From UBA9160 sp035489755 (GTDB lineage Bacteria > Myxococcota_A > UBA9160): a stretch of 64,000 nucleotides of DNA. The notes beneath the pieces are model-generated. The model searched no databases. It saw only the letters and a list, made by a program, of their open reading frames with translations, and had not been told where the DNA came from. The DNA lies in contig DATGZK010000099.1 in NCBI GenBank assembly GCA_035489755.1, positions 62,001 through 126,000 of the forward strand, given 5' to 3'. Shown in pieces: positions 8,440 through 16,762 of the stretch. The position numbers and the translations under genes are program-made. How positions within the stretch are numbered: position 1 is the stretch's first letter; every line of letters starts with the position of its first letter.

Positions 8440-9924
8440 ATGGCGATTCCGAAGGTGATGGGGACGGAGATCGAGTACGGGATCACCGTCCGCAACGATC
8501 GAGACTTCGATCCCATCGCGAGCTGCGTGCTGCTGGTCAATGCCTACCGCGAGGAGCACACGAGCCGGATCCTGTGGGATTACGACCAGGAGAATCCGCT
8601 GGCGGATGCCCGGGGTTTCCAGGTCGACGGGGAGAAGTACACCCCGAACCAGCAGGAAAACATCGCCCGCAACAAGACCCTCGTGAACGGTGCGCGCTAC
8701 TACGTGGACCACGCGCACCCCGAGTACTCCTGCCCCGAAGTCACCAACGTGCGCGATCTCGTGCTGCACGAGAAGGCCGGGGAACGGGTGGTCGAGATCA
8801 GTCGGCGCGAGGCGACGGCGCTCTTGCCGCCGGGCGCCCAGATCCTGCTCTACAAGAACAACAGCGACCGCAAGGGCAACAGCTACGGCTCCCACGAGAA
8901 CTACCTGATGGACCGTCGCACGTCCTTCAAGCAGATCGTGGAGCACCTGATGTCGTTCCTCGTGACCCGACAGGTGTACACGGGAGCTGGGAAGGTCGGA
9001 AGCGAGAACCGCGCCCATCCCTGTGACTATCAGCTCACGCAGCGTGCAGACTTCTTCGAGACCGAGGTTGCGCTCGACACGATGGTGAAGCGGCCCATCA
9101 TCAACACGCGCGACGAGCCGCACGCCGACCGCGAGAAATACCGGCGCCTGCACGTGATCGTCGGGGACTCGAACATGAGCGAGTACACGATCTATTTGCG
9201 CAACGGCGCGACGGCGCTCGTGCTGTCGATGATCGAGGACGGCGCCATCCGCAAGGATCTCTCGCTCCGCGACCCGGTGCGCGCGATCAAGGAAATCTCC
9301 CACGATGCGACCTGCCAGCGGGAGGTGCAGCTCGAGAACGGCAAGAAGCTCACCGCCGTGCAGATCCAGCGCGAGTTCTTGGAGCTGGCCCTTCAGTACA
9401 CGGCCTCGCGTCCGATCGACGCCTTGACGCGCGATGTCCTCGCGAAGTGGCAGCACGTGCTCGAGTGCCTGGAGCGCGATCCCATGCTGCTCGCGGGCCA
9501 GATCGACTGGGTGATCAAGAAGGCGATGATCGAGAGCTTCATGGAGAAGAAGGGGCTCGACTGGGAATCCTCCCAGGTCCAGATGCTCGACCTGCAGTAC
9601 CACGACCTGCGCCCGGACAAGGGCCTCTACTACGTGCTCGAGCGCCAGGGCCGGGTGGAGCGCATCGTGACCGACGAGGAGATTAATGCCGCGGTCAGCG
9701 AGCCTCCCGAGGACACGCGGGCGTACTTTCGAGGCCAGTGTCTAAAGCGCTATCCTGGTGAGGTCTTCGGGGTGAACTGGGACTCGATCTCCTTCGGGAT
9801 CGGAGATGAACCGATCAAGCGGGTGCTCATGGGAGAGCCGCTCAAGGGGTCGAAGGTGCACGTGGAAGAACTGCTCGAGGCATCCCCGACGGCCGCGGAC
9901 CTCGTGAAGAACCTGCGGGCATAG
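8440..9924 (+). CDS. dop: Pup deamidase/depupylase Dop
   Basis: A 494-residue glutamine-synthetase-fold enzyme. Dop converts the C-terminal Gln of Pup to Glu and also removes Pup from substrates. The N-terminal MGTEIEYGI carries the catalytic/ATP-binding glutamates (E10, E12), and D90 in ARYYVDHAHPEY matches the catalytic Asp. Residues about 45-80 form the insertion (Dop loop) missing from the paralogue PafA, which separates the two enzymes. Shared blocks include HENYLMDR and NTRDEPHADREKYRRLH. It lies 34 nt after mpa and 25 nt before pup, with GGAG before the ATG. Confidence 0.97.
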   Translation: MAIPKVMGTEIEYGITVRNDRDFDPIASCVLLVNAYREEHTSRILWDYDQENPLADARGFQVDGEKYTPNQQENIARNKTLVNGARYYVDHAHPEYSCPEVTNVRDLVLHEKAGERVVEISRREATALLPPGAQILLYKNNSDRKGNSYGSHENYLMDRRTSFKQIVEHLMSFLVTRQVYTGAGKVGSENRAHPCDYQLTQRADFFETEVALDTMVKRPIINTRDEPHADREKYRRLHVIVGDSNMSEYTIYLRNGATALVLSMIEDGAIRKDLSLRDPVRAIKEISHDATCQREVQLENGKKLTAVQIQREFLELALQYTASRPIDALTRDVLAKWQHVLECLERDPMLLAGQIDWVIKKAMIESFMEKKGLDWESSQVQMLDLQYHDLRPDKGLYYVLERQGRVERIVTDEEINAAVSEPPEDTRAYFRGQCLKRYPGEVFGVNWDSISFGIGDEPIKRVLMGEPLKGSKVHVEELLEASPTAADLVKNLRA

Positions 9925-9949
9925 CGCCCGCCCCTCGGGAGAGATCGCC

Positions 9950-10153
9950 ATGGCGGAATCGACGCAGAAGCAGAAGCCGAAACGCGGGAGCGACGGTGAG
10001 GGGTCCGGCTCGGGTGAAGGGCCCCAGAAGCTCGCCAAGAAGGGGGCGGAGCTCAAGGAAGAGATGGACGCCCTCGTGGACGAGATCGACGAAGTCCTCG
10101 AGGAGAATGCCGAGGAGTTCGTCAAGAACTACGTTCAGCGCGGAGGCCAGTGA
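9950..10153 (+). CDS. pup: Prokaryotic ubiquitin-like protein Pup
   Basis: A 67-residue intrinsically disordered modifier. The N-terminal half is Lys/Gly/Ser-rich and unstructured. The C-terminal half is the acidic Mpa-binding helix (ELKEEMDALVDEIDEVLEEN), followed by FVKNYVQRGGQ. The GGQ terminus means Pup is made in the inactive Gln form and needs Dop before PafA can ligate it, as in mycobacteria. A strong GGGAGAG site precedes the ATG. Located between dop and prcB, the same order as in actinobacteria. Confidence 0.97.
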   Translation: MAESTQKQKPKRGSDGEGSGSGEGPQKLAKKGAELKEEMDALVDEIDEVLEENAEEFVKNYVQRGGQ

Positions 10154-10183
10154 GCGACCGGGTCGCTGGAGCCATGAGGGGGG

Positions 10184-11008
10184 GTGGTGCTCGTTCGCTC
10201 TAAGTATTCGGGTTCGAGCTTTTCTGAATTGCTCGACGTTGAGTTTCCTCATCTTCGGTTCGAGAACCGCCTGCCGCAGGCCCTTCCCTCGGTCGCCCTC
10301 GCAGGCGGCCAAGCCCTCGCCGGCGCAGCGTCCATTCCCCACGGCACCACCGTCCTCGCGCTCAAGTACTGCGACGGCGTGATCGTGGCGGGGGATCGGC
10401 TCGCGACCGAGGGCTATCGCGTCGCCTCTCGCGACGTGCAGAAGGTCTATACGACCGACGCGCACTCCCTCATCGCGATCGCTGGCGCGGCCGGCCCGTG
10501 CATCGAGATGGCCAAGCTCCTGCGCATCGAGCTCGAGCACTACGAGAAGATCGAGGGCGATCCGCTCGAGCTCGAGGGCAAGGCAAACAAGCTCTCGCAA
10601 ATGATCCGGGCGAACCTACCGGCTGCGATGCAGGGCCTGGTCGTCGTGCCGATCTTCGCGGGCTACGACCCCCGCCGCCGCGTGGGTCGGCTGTGGAAGT
10701 ACGACGTGACCGGGGGGCGCTACGAAGAGGCGGAGTTCGAGGCCACGGGCTCGGGCGGACTTTACGCACGCGAATCGCTGAAGAAGAGCTGGCGGCAGGG
10801 CGCTTCGCGGGACGAGGCGCTGCGCATGGCGGTGGGAGCACTGATGGACGCGGCCGACGAGGACCGCGGAACGGGGGGCATCGACCTGCAGCGGGGCATT
10901 TATCCGACGCTGAGCGTTTGCTCTGCCTCCGGAATCGAAGAGATCGCATCGACGGAGATCGCCCAGATCCACCGCACGCTGCTCGACCAGCGCCGGGGAG
11001 CCGCATAG
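10184..11008 (+). CDS. prcB: Proteasome beta subunit PrcB
   Basis: Catalytic 20S core subunit, 274 residues including a propeptide of about 54. Autoprocessing at PHG before TTVLALKY would expose Thr55 as the N-terminal nucleophile. The mature part retains the beta-subunit core (GVIVAGDRLATEG, a YTTD strand and an SGG-containing GSGGLYARE segment). The start is GTG with AGGGGGG immediately upstream; the nearby ATG at 10174 is out of frame and stops quickly. prcA begins 2 nt after the stop. Confidence 0.96.
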   Translation: MVLVRSKYSGSSFSELLDVEFPHLRFENRLPQALPSVALAGGQALAGAASIPHGTTVLALKYCDGVIVAGDRLATEGYRVASRDVQKVYTTDAHSLIAIAGAAGPCIEMAKLLRIELEHYEKIEGDPLELEGKANKLSQMIRANLPAAMQGLVVVPIFAGYDPRRRVGRLWKYDVTGGRYEEAEFEATGSGGLYARESLKKSWRQGASRDEALRMAVGALMDAADEDRGTGGIDLQRGIYPTLSVCSASGIEEIASTEIAQIHRTLLDQRRGAA

Positions 11009-11010
11009 GG

Positions 11011-11712
11011 ATGTCGCTTCCCTTCTACGTATCGCCCGAACAGCTGATGCAGGACAAGGCGGAGTATGCCCGCAAGGGCATCTCGCGCGGCAAGTCCATC
11101 GTGACGCTCGAGTATGCGGGGGGGGTCTTGCTGCTCGCCGAAAACCCGTCGACGAGTCTTTCGAAGATCGGAGAGATCTACGATCGCCTCGCCTTCGCCG
11201 GTGTCGGCAAGTTCAGCGAGTTCGACCAGCTGCGCAAAATCGGCGTTCGATACGCCGACGTGAAAGGCTACAGCTACAGCCGCGAAGACGTGCGGGCCCG
11301 GGCGCTCGCGAATGCCTACTCGCAGGCCATCGGCGAGGTCTTTACCCGCGAGATGAAGCCGCTCGAGGTCGAGATCGTCGTCGCGGAGGTGGGCGACGAT
11401 CGGCTCGCGGGTCACGAGAACAACGCGATCTATCGCGTCTCATACGACGGCAGCATTTCCGACCACCAAGGCTATTGCGTGATTGGAGGTACGGTGGAAA
11501 GTCTCCAGTCGTACCTGCAGGGGAACTACCGGAGCGCGCTACCCCTCGGGGACGCGCTTAAACTAGGCATCGCCGCGCTTGAACGCGCAAGCAACGGCGA
11601 GCCCAAACTCGGCGCGCAGAATCTCGAAGCCTGCGTGCTCGAGCGGCAAAGACCCGGCCGCAAGTTCCGTCGACTTTCAGCCGATGAGCTGCGAGGTATC
11701 TTAAGCCCGTAG
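11011..11712 (+). CDS. prcA: Proteasome alpha subunit PrcA
   Basis: Structural alpha subunit of the 20S proteasome, 233 residues. It has no N-terminal catalytic Thr. The N-terminal region (YVSPEQLMQDKAEYARKG) is the gate-forming helix segment, followed by the core with IVTLEYAGGVLLLAEN. Alpha rings cap the beta rings and receive the Mpa C-terminal tail. The ATG at 11011 has GGGGAG 11 nt upstream, provided by the end of prcB, so translational coupling is likely. The frame extends upstream inside prcB without meaning. Confidence 0.95.
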   Translation: MSLPFYVSPEQLMQDKAEYARKGISRGKSIVTLEYAGGVLLLAENPSTSLSKIGEIYDRLAFAGVGKFSEFDQLRKIGVRYADVKGYSYSREDVRARALANAYSQAIGEVFTREMKPLEVEIVVAEVGDDRLAGHENNAIYRVSYDGSISDHQGYCVIGGTVESLQSYLQGNYRSALPLGDALKLGIAALERASNGEPKLGAQNLEACVLERQRPGRKFRRLSADELRGILSP

Positions 11713-11746
11713 GGCCGGCTGATAGACAGCCACGGCGGACGGCACG

Positions 11747-13153
11747 GTGCAAAAGCGGATCTTTGGTCTGGAGAGCGAATACGGCATCATCTTCACCCCG
11801 GAAGGTCGCAAGACGTTGCCGGTCGAGAAGGCCATCCGCTTCCTGTTCGAGAAGCTGATCACCACCGAGCACTTTCTCAACGTCTTCCTCGAAAACGGCG
11901 CGCGCTTCTACCAGGACACGGGTTGCCATCCCGAGTACGCGACTCCGGAGTGCGCTTCTCCCCGCCAGCTCATCGTCTACGACAAGGCGGGCGAGCGCAT
12001 CCTCGAAGACCTCCAGGACTACGCCGAGGAGAAGATCCGCGAGGAACGCATCGCGGGAAAACTCTCGATCTTCAAGAACAACACCGACTTTGTCGGCAAC
12101 AGCTACGGCTGCCACGAGAACTACCTCGTGGATCGAGACGTCGATTTCTACTACCTCGCCGAGCAGCTGATCCCGTTCCTCGTGACGCGACAGATCTACA
12201 CCGGCGCGGGCAAGGTTTTCCAGACCCAGGACGGAGTCCACTACTGCGTGAGCCAGCGTGCTCAGCACATCTACCAGAAGATCTCGGGCACCACGACGAA
12301 CGACCGCTCGATCATCAACACACGAGACGAGCCCCACGCGGATCGCGAGAAGTACCGCCGGTTGCACGTCATCGTGGGCGACTCGAACATGTCGGAGTAC
12401 ACGAACTTCCTGAAGATCGGAAGCTGCGCGATCGTGCTCCAGATGATCGAGGACAACTACATCAACAAGGACTTCACCCTGCGCAATCCGGTGAAGGCGA
12501 TCAAGGACATCAGCTACGACACCACCTGCAAGCGGCGCCTGCGCCTCGACAACGGCCGGGAGTACTCCCCGATTGAGATCCAGCGCGAGTACTGCGAGAT
12601 CGCGCAGAAATACATCGAGCAGTACCCGGTGAGCGAGCAGCTGCGCGACGTGGTCGGCAAGTGGCAGTACGTACTCGACTGTCTCGACGACGACCCGGAC
12701 CGCCTGGCCCGGGAGGTCGATTGGGTGATCAAGCGGCGGCTCATCCAGTCGTACATCGATCGGCGCGGGACGAGCTGGAGCGACCCGCGCGTGTTCATGC
12801 TCGACCTGCAGTACCACGACATCCGGCTGAACCGGAGCCTCTACTATCTCCTCGAGCGCAACGGAGCCGTCGAGCGCGTGCTCGACGACGACGAGGTGAT
12901 CAAGGCCAAGACCGAGCCGCCGCCGGATACCCGCGCGAAGATGCGGGGAGAGTTCATCAAGCTCGCCCGCCAGAACTCGATCCAATACGACCTCGACTGG
13001 TCGAACATTCGCCTCGGCAATCTCCTGAACGTGCGGGTCATCTGCAACAACCCGTTCGAGACGGATACCGAGAAAGTCGCGGAGCTCGTGCGCACCATTC
13101 AGCGCACGAATCTGCGCAAGACGAGCCTCTCGAAACTCGTGATCCAGTCCTAG
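11747..13153 (+). CDS. pafA: Pup-protein ligase PafA
   Basis: A 468-residue ligase that phosphorylates the C-terminal Glu of deamidated Pup and joins it to substrate lysines. The N-terminus FGLESEYGI has the conserved catalytic E9 and E11, and D57 in ARFYQDTGCHPEY matches the catalytic Asp. It lacks the Dop loop, which identifies it as PafA rather than a second Dop. Conserved HENYLVDRD and NTRDEPHADREKYRRLH blocks are shared with the adjacent dop. GTG start, 34 nt after prcA, in the same operon. Confidence 0.96.
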   Translation: MQKRIFGLESEYGIIFTPEGRKTLPVEKAIRFLFEKLITTEHFLNVFLENGARFYQDTGCHPEYATPECASPRQLIVYDKAGERILEDLQDYAEEKIREERIAGKLSIFKNNTDFVGNSYGCHENYLVDRDVDFYYLAEQLIPFLVTRQIYTGAGKVFQTQDGVHYCVSQRAQHIYQKISGTTTNDRSIINTRDEPHADREKYRRLHVIVGDSNMSEYTNFLKIGSCAIVLQMIEDNYINKDFTLRNPVKAIKDISYDTTCKRRLRLDNGREYSPIEIQREYCEIAQKYIEQYPVSEQLRDVVGKWQYVLDCLDDDPDRLAREVDWVIKRRLIQSYIDRRGTSWSDPRVFMLDLQYHDIRLNRSLYYLLERNGAVERVLDDDEVIKAKTEPPPDTRAKMRGEFIKLARQNSIQYDLDWSNIRLGNLLNVRVICNNPFETDTEKVAELVRTIQRTNLRKTSLSKLVIQS

Positions 13154-13556
13154 TCCGGTTCCGCCGGGAGGGACCGCGCCGTCGACGAGGGTGCGGCAAA
13201 GGCCGGCCGCGCGCTTTGAGCCGCCGCGGCGAAGGCCTCGGGCAGTCCGCTCGCCCCGAATCCGGGAGCGCACCGGCAACGCGGAGGCAAGAGGCGCGCG
13301 CCCCGATCTCCCCTCGCGGTTTCGGCGCAGAGCACATGGCGAGGGGAGGGCTTGCCTCCCTCGGGCCGCGCCCCGAAAGAGCGGTCGCTTCGGGTCCCTG
13401 CCTCGGCCCGAGGACGGAGCCGAGCCCCCGCTTGCGCGACGGGCCTCGGGAGTAGGCAAGTTGGGCTCTTGCGGCCTCAACTCCTCGAAGCCGCTGCCGA
13501 TACACAAGACAGACGGCATTCCCCACTTCCGAACATCCCTTGAGAAGGGCCACCGC
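13154..13556. other. Non-coding region between pafA and mreB
   Basis: About 400 nt without a supportable gene. It contains one clear stem-loop, GGGAGG-GCTTG-CCTCCC at 13344-13360, which could end the proteasome transcript although no T-run follows. I find no convincing promoter for mreB. The mreB frame is open upstream from 13191 but lacks MreB homology. Confidence 0.5.
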
Positions 13557-14594
13557 ATGTTCCTCGACTCGCTCTTTGGCGTCTTCTCCAACGACCTGGC
13601 GATCGACCTCGGCACCGCCAACACGCTCGTCTACGCACGCGGCAAGGGCATCGTGTGCTCGGAGCCGAGCGTGGTAGCGGTGGTCGCGCAGCCGAACGGC
13701 CGGGGCGATCGCATCCAAGCCGTGGGCCACGAGGCCAAGGAGATGCTGGGCCGCACCCCGGACTCGATCCGCGCGGTGCGCCCGATCAAGGACGGCGTGA
13801 TCGCCGACTTCGAAGTGACCGAAGCCATGCTCCGCTATTTCATCCGCAAGGCGCACAACCGCAGCAAGCTCGTGCGGCCGCGGGTCGTGATCTGCGTTCC
13901 CCCCTGCATCACCAGCGTCGAGAAGCGGGCGGTGCGGGAATCGACCCTCTCCGCCGGGGCGCGCGAGGTCTTCCTGGTGGAAGAGCCCATGGCCGCCGCG
14001 ATTGGCGCAGGCCTCGACGTCACCGCCGCGACCGGCAACATGATCGTCGACGTCGGCGGAGGCACGACCGATGTGGCCGTGATCTCGCTCTCGGGGATCG
14101 TGACGTCGCGCTCGATCCGGGTCGGCGGCGACCACATGGATGAGGCCGTCATCAACTACGTGAAGCGCAAGTACAACATGCTGATCGGCGAACGCACGGC
14201 TGAGCTCATCAAGATGACGATCGGCACCGCATCGCCCCACACCAAGACCAACACCATGGAGATCAAGGGCCGAGACCTCGTCTCGGGCATCCCGAAGGTC
14301 GTCGTCACGACAAGCGACGAGGTCCGGGAGGCGCTAATCGAGCCGATCCACGCGATCATCGAGACCGTGCATCTTACCTTGGAGCGCACGCCGCCCGAGC
14401 TCGCGGCCGACATCGTGGACCGGGGCATCATGCTGGTGGGCGGCGGCTCGCTGCTGCGCAACCTCGACCACCTGCTGCGGCAGGAGACCAAGCTGCCGAT
14501 CCTGCGCAGCGAGGACCCGTTCACGGCCGTGGCCCATGGCGCCGGCAAGCTGCTGGAGAACAGCTCGCTCTTGCGCAACGTGGCCATGGCGTAG
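13557..14594 (+). CDS. mreB: Rod shape-determining protein MreB
   Basis: Bacterial actin homologue, 345 residues, the usual family length. Starts MFLDSLFGVFSNDLAIDLGTANTLVY, with the first phosphate-binding loop DLGTANT. Later motifs are VCVP-like (VICVPPCIT), the second phosphate loop VDVGGGTTDVAVISL and the adenosine loop LVGGGSLLRNLD. It polymerises under the inner membrane to direct lateral wall synthesis. mreC/mreD are not adjacent, unlike the usual mreBCD operon. It is convergent with the SCP2 gene. Confidence 0.97.
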   Translation: MFLDSLFGVFSNDLAIDLGTANTLVYARGKGIVCSEPSVVAVVAQPNGRGDRIQAVGHEAKEMLGRTPDSIRAVRPIKDGVIADFEVTEAMLRYFIRKAHNRSKLVRPRVVICVPPCITSVEKRAVRESTLSAGAREVFLVEEPMAAAIGAGLDVTAATGNMIVDVGGGTTDVAVISLSGIVTSRSIRVGGDHMDEAVINYVKRKYNMLIGERTAELIKMTIGTASPHTKTNTMEIKGRDLVSGIPKVVVTTSDEVREALIEPIHAIIETVHLTLERTPPELAADIVDRGIMLVGGGSLLRNLDHLLRQETKLPILRSEDPFTAVAHGAGKLLENSSLLRNVAMA

Positions 14595-14622
14595 AGGCGC
14601 CCCCGCCGGGCAAACGCAGCAA

Positions 14623-15246
14623 TCAGTCGGGGGAGAGCGCCGCGAGGGCGAGCTGCATCGCCAGCTGCATGTTTCCCTCCACCTTGATTTTCCCGCTCAT
14701 GAACGCGGTCTGCGGGTCGAGCAGGCCGCTGCGCAGGTCGCGGTAGGCCTCGGGCTCGACGGTGAGCTTCGTGTCCGGTCGCTCCGGAACGGCACCTGGC
14801 CCAAAGTGCGTGAGCACGCGAAAGCCCTGCGTGCCCGTCACCTCGAAGAGCAGGGAGCCCTTCACGGCGTCGAGGTTGTCGAGCCTCCCTCGCGTGAGTT
14901 TCATTCCTCCCGCAAGGCCCGTCAGTCCGCCCAGCATCGCCATCGCTGAATCGCCCGCCTCGGCGGCGAGGCGCTCGAACGACGCGTGATCCTGCACGAC
15001 CGTCATGAAGGGAGGACGGGAGGGGGCATCCCCCGCTTCCATTCGTCCCGCCGCGACGTTCAGGAAGAACGTGCCCCCACCTTCCCCGCGGATCTCCACG
15101 CGAATCGTGGCTTCCACGGCCCGCATCCCATCGAGCACGCGCCTCGCTTCCGTGACCGCCCGCTCCTGCTCGACCAGCGCACGGTTCCAATCCTGCGGCA
15201 TCTTCTGGGTAAAGAAGCTGCGCGGATCCTCCGGTGCATCGCTCAT
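14623..15246 (-). CDS. SCP2 sterol-binding domain protein
   Basis: A 207-residue cytoplasmic protein. The N-terminal 45 residues are helical and charged; from about residue 45 to the end is an SCP2-like lipid-binding fold, with a strand VEATIRVEIRGEGGG and a C-terminal SGKIKVEGNMQLAMQLA, the most typical SCP2 motif. Members bind acyl chains or sterols, but the ligand cannot be read from sequence. Its ATG overlaps the mltG stop by 4 nt (ATGA), so it is the last gene of a ruvX-mltG-SCP2 operon. Confidence 0.85.
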   Translation of the reverse strand: MSDAPEDPRSFFTQKMPQDWNRALVEQERAVTEARRVLDGMRAVEATIRVEIRGEGGGTFFLNVAAGRMEAGDAPSRPPFMTVVQDHASFERLAAEAGDSAMAMLGGLTGLAGGMKLTRGRLDNLDAVKGSLLFEVTGTQGFRVLTHFGPGAVPERPDTKLTVEPEAYRDLRSGLLDPQTAFMSGKIKVEGNMQLAMQLALAALSPD

Positions 15247-16244
15247 CGGCTGCGTCTCCTCTGGTAGCGGTCCACGTTCGCCACATGCTCTTGGTAGCTG
15301 CGGGAGAAGACGTGCCCTCCGTCGTTGCGTGAGACGAAGTAGAAGTAATCGGTAGTCGCAGGCTCCACCACCGCGTGCAGCGCGGCCGCTCCGGGATTGG
15401 CGATCGGTCCCGGTGGCAGCCCTGGGATCCGATAGGTGTTGTAGGGGTTGGCGGTATTGTCAAGGTCCACGCGCCGCAGACTGCCCTCGAAGCCATCGAT
15501 GCCGTAGATCACCGTCGGGTCGGACTCGAGGCGCATGCCGCGGGCGAGCCGGTTCCGGAAAACGGATGCAATCAGCGGGCGCTCCTCGGCGAGCCCCGTC
15601 TCTTTCTCGATGATGGAGGCGAGGGTGACGACCGTGCGCATGGACAGTCCCTGCAGCGACGCTGCATCACTCACGCCGCTCCAGGTCGTATGGAACTCGG
15701 CCACGAGCGTTCGCGCAATCTCGCGGGCTGGGAGCCCGTGGGGCAATCGATAGGTCTGCGGGAATAGGTAGCCCTCGAGGCCCGGGCCTTCGACGCCGAA
15801 GGCGGCCGCGGAGCTCGGATCTCGCACGACGGCCATGAACGCGTCCGGGTCACACAGACCGAGTGCGCCAAGGCGCTGTGCGATCTCGGCAGCCGTAATG
15901 CCCTCGGGCACCAGGAGCTCGAGGGTATGCACCTTGCCTTCGGCCATCATTTCGAGGATCTGGCTTGCCGGCATCGCCGCCGAGATTTCGTATTCCCCGG
16001 CCTGAAGGCGCCCCTGCACCTTGCGCCAGCGCCCCAGCACGACGAAGGCGCGCGGACTGCGCACCAGGCCCGCCCCGGCAAGCGCGTGCCCGACGCTTGA
16101 GAGTGTGGATCCCACCGGGACGTCGAACAGCACCGCTTCCGCCGTCGCCGCGGGGGGCGAGAGCAGCCATTGAAGCGCCCCGGCCGCCCCGGCGCCGAGG
16201 GCCAAAAGGGCCCCGGCGAGCAGGAACAAGTGGCGCGCCCTCAC
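15243..16244 (-). CDS. mltG: Endolytic murein transglycosylase MltG (YceG)
   Basis: A 333-residue inner-membrane lytic transglycosylase that cuts nascent glycan strands. One N-terminal membrane anchor (residues 6-27) is followed by a LysM-like part (VPVGSTLSSVGHAL). The YceG domain has LEGYLFPQTYRLP, the catalytic Glu in LASIIEKET and the conserved SVFRNRLARGMRLESDPTVIYG and TYRIPGLPPGPIANPG segments. The start is GTG overlapping the ruvX stop by 4 nt. Confidence 0.95.
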   Translation of the reverse strand: MRARHLFLLAGALLALGAGAAGALQWLLSPPAATAEAVLFDVPVGSTLSSVGHALAGAGLVRSPRAFVVLGRWRKVQGRLQAGEYEISAAMPASQILEMMAEGKVHTLELLVPEGITAAEIAQRLGALGLCDPDAFMAVVRDPSSAAAFGVEGPGLEGYLFPQTYRLPHGLPAREIARTLVAEFHTTWSGVSDAASLQGLSMRTVVTLASIIEKETGLAEERPLIASVFRNRLARGMRLESDPTVIYGIDGFEGSLRRVDLDNTANPYNTYRIPGLPPGPIANPGAAALHAVVEPATTDYFYFVSRNDGGHVFSRSYQEHVANVDRYQRRRSR

Positions 16245-16711
16245 CTGGAGGGGGTCTCCTCTGAAGGCTCCCGCGCCGGACTTTCGCGCCGCCTTCGCTC
16301 GAGGTAGGTGGAGAGGATGAGCGTCGCCGCCATCTCATCGACGCGGCCCGGCTTGGGCTCTCGGCGATGGCCCATCTCGCGCAGCGCCCGCTCAGCCTCG
16401 CGCGAGGTCCAGCGCTCATCTTGCAGGGTCACCGTGAGCCCGGTTGCTTCGGTCAGTCGCCGCGCGAACTCGCCGGCCGCCGCCGCCTCCGGGCCCTTTC
16501 GCCCGCTCATGTGGATGGGGAGCCCCACGACGATTTCACAGATCCCCCGCTCGGCCACGATCGCGCGCAGCCGGGCCATGTCCTTTGCCGGACCGCGTCG
16601 CTCGAGAACTCCGGCGGGAAAGGCAATGCGCGCTTCGCGGTCTGAGACGGCAAGGCCGATGCGTTTGCTCCCGAGGTCGATACCGAGAATGCAGGAGGCA
16701 GGCGAGCTCAT
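16241..16711 (-). CDS. ruvX: Putative pre-16S rRNA nuclease / Holliday junction resolvase-like RuvX (YqgF)
   Basis: A 156-residue RNase H-fold protein. The N-terminal ILGIDLGSKRIGLAVSD carries the first catalytic Asp, VGLPIHMSGRKGPEA is the signature loop, and the DERWTSREAE and DEMAATLIL motifs provide the other acidic residues. In E. coli YqgF matures the 5' end of 16S rRNA. A charged tail of about 20 residues extends past the fold. First gene of the ruvX-mltG-SCP2 operon; mltG-ruvX pairing is widespread. Confidence 0.93.
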   Translation of the reverse strand: MSSPASCILGIDLGSKRIGLAVSDREARIAFPAGVLERRGPAKDMARLRAIVAERGICEIVVGLPIHMSGRKGPEAAAAGEFARRLTEATGLTVTLQDERWTSREAERALREMGHRREPKPGRVDEMAATLILSTYLERRRRESPAREPSEETPSR

Positions 16712-16762
16712 CCGCCCGCGAGGCTAGCAACCGGCCGTCGGGGCTCGCCTCTGCGCCGTCCC

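Noticed and set aside
11558..13624. 688-codon minus-strand frame opposite prcA and pafA
   Set aside because: Antisense shadow of GC-rich coding sequence; the sense frames are unmistakable PafA and PrcA.
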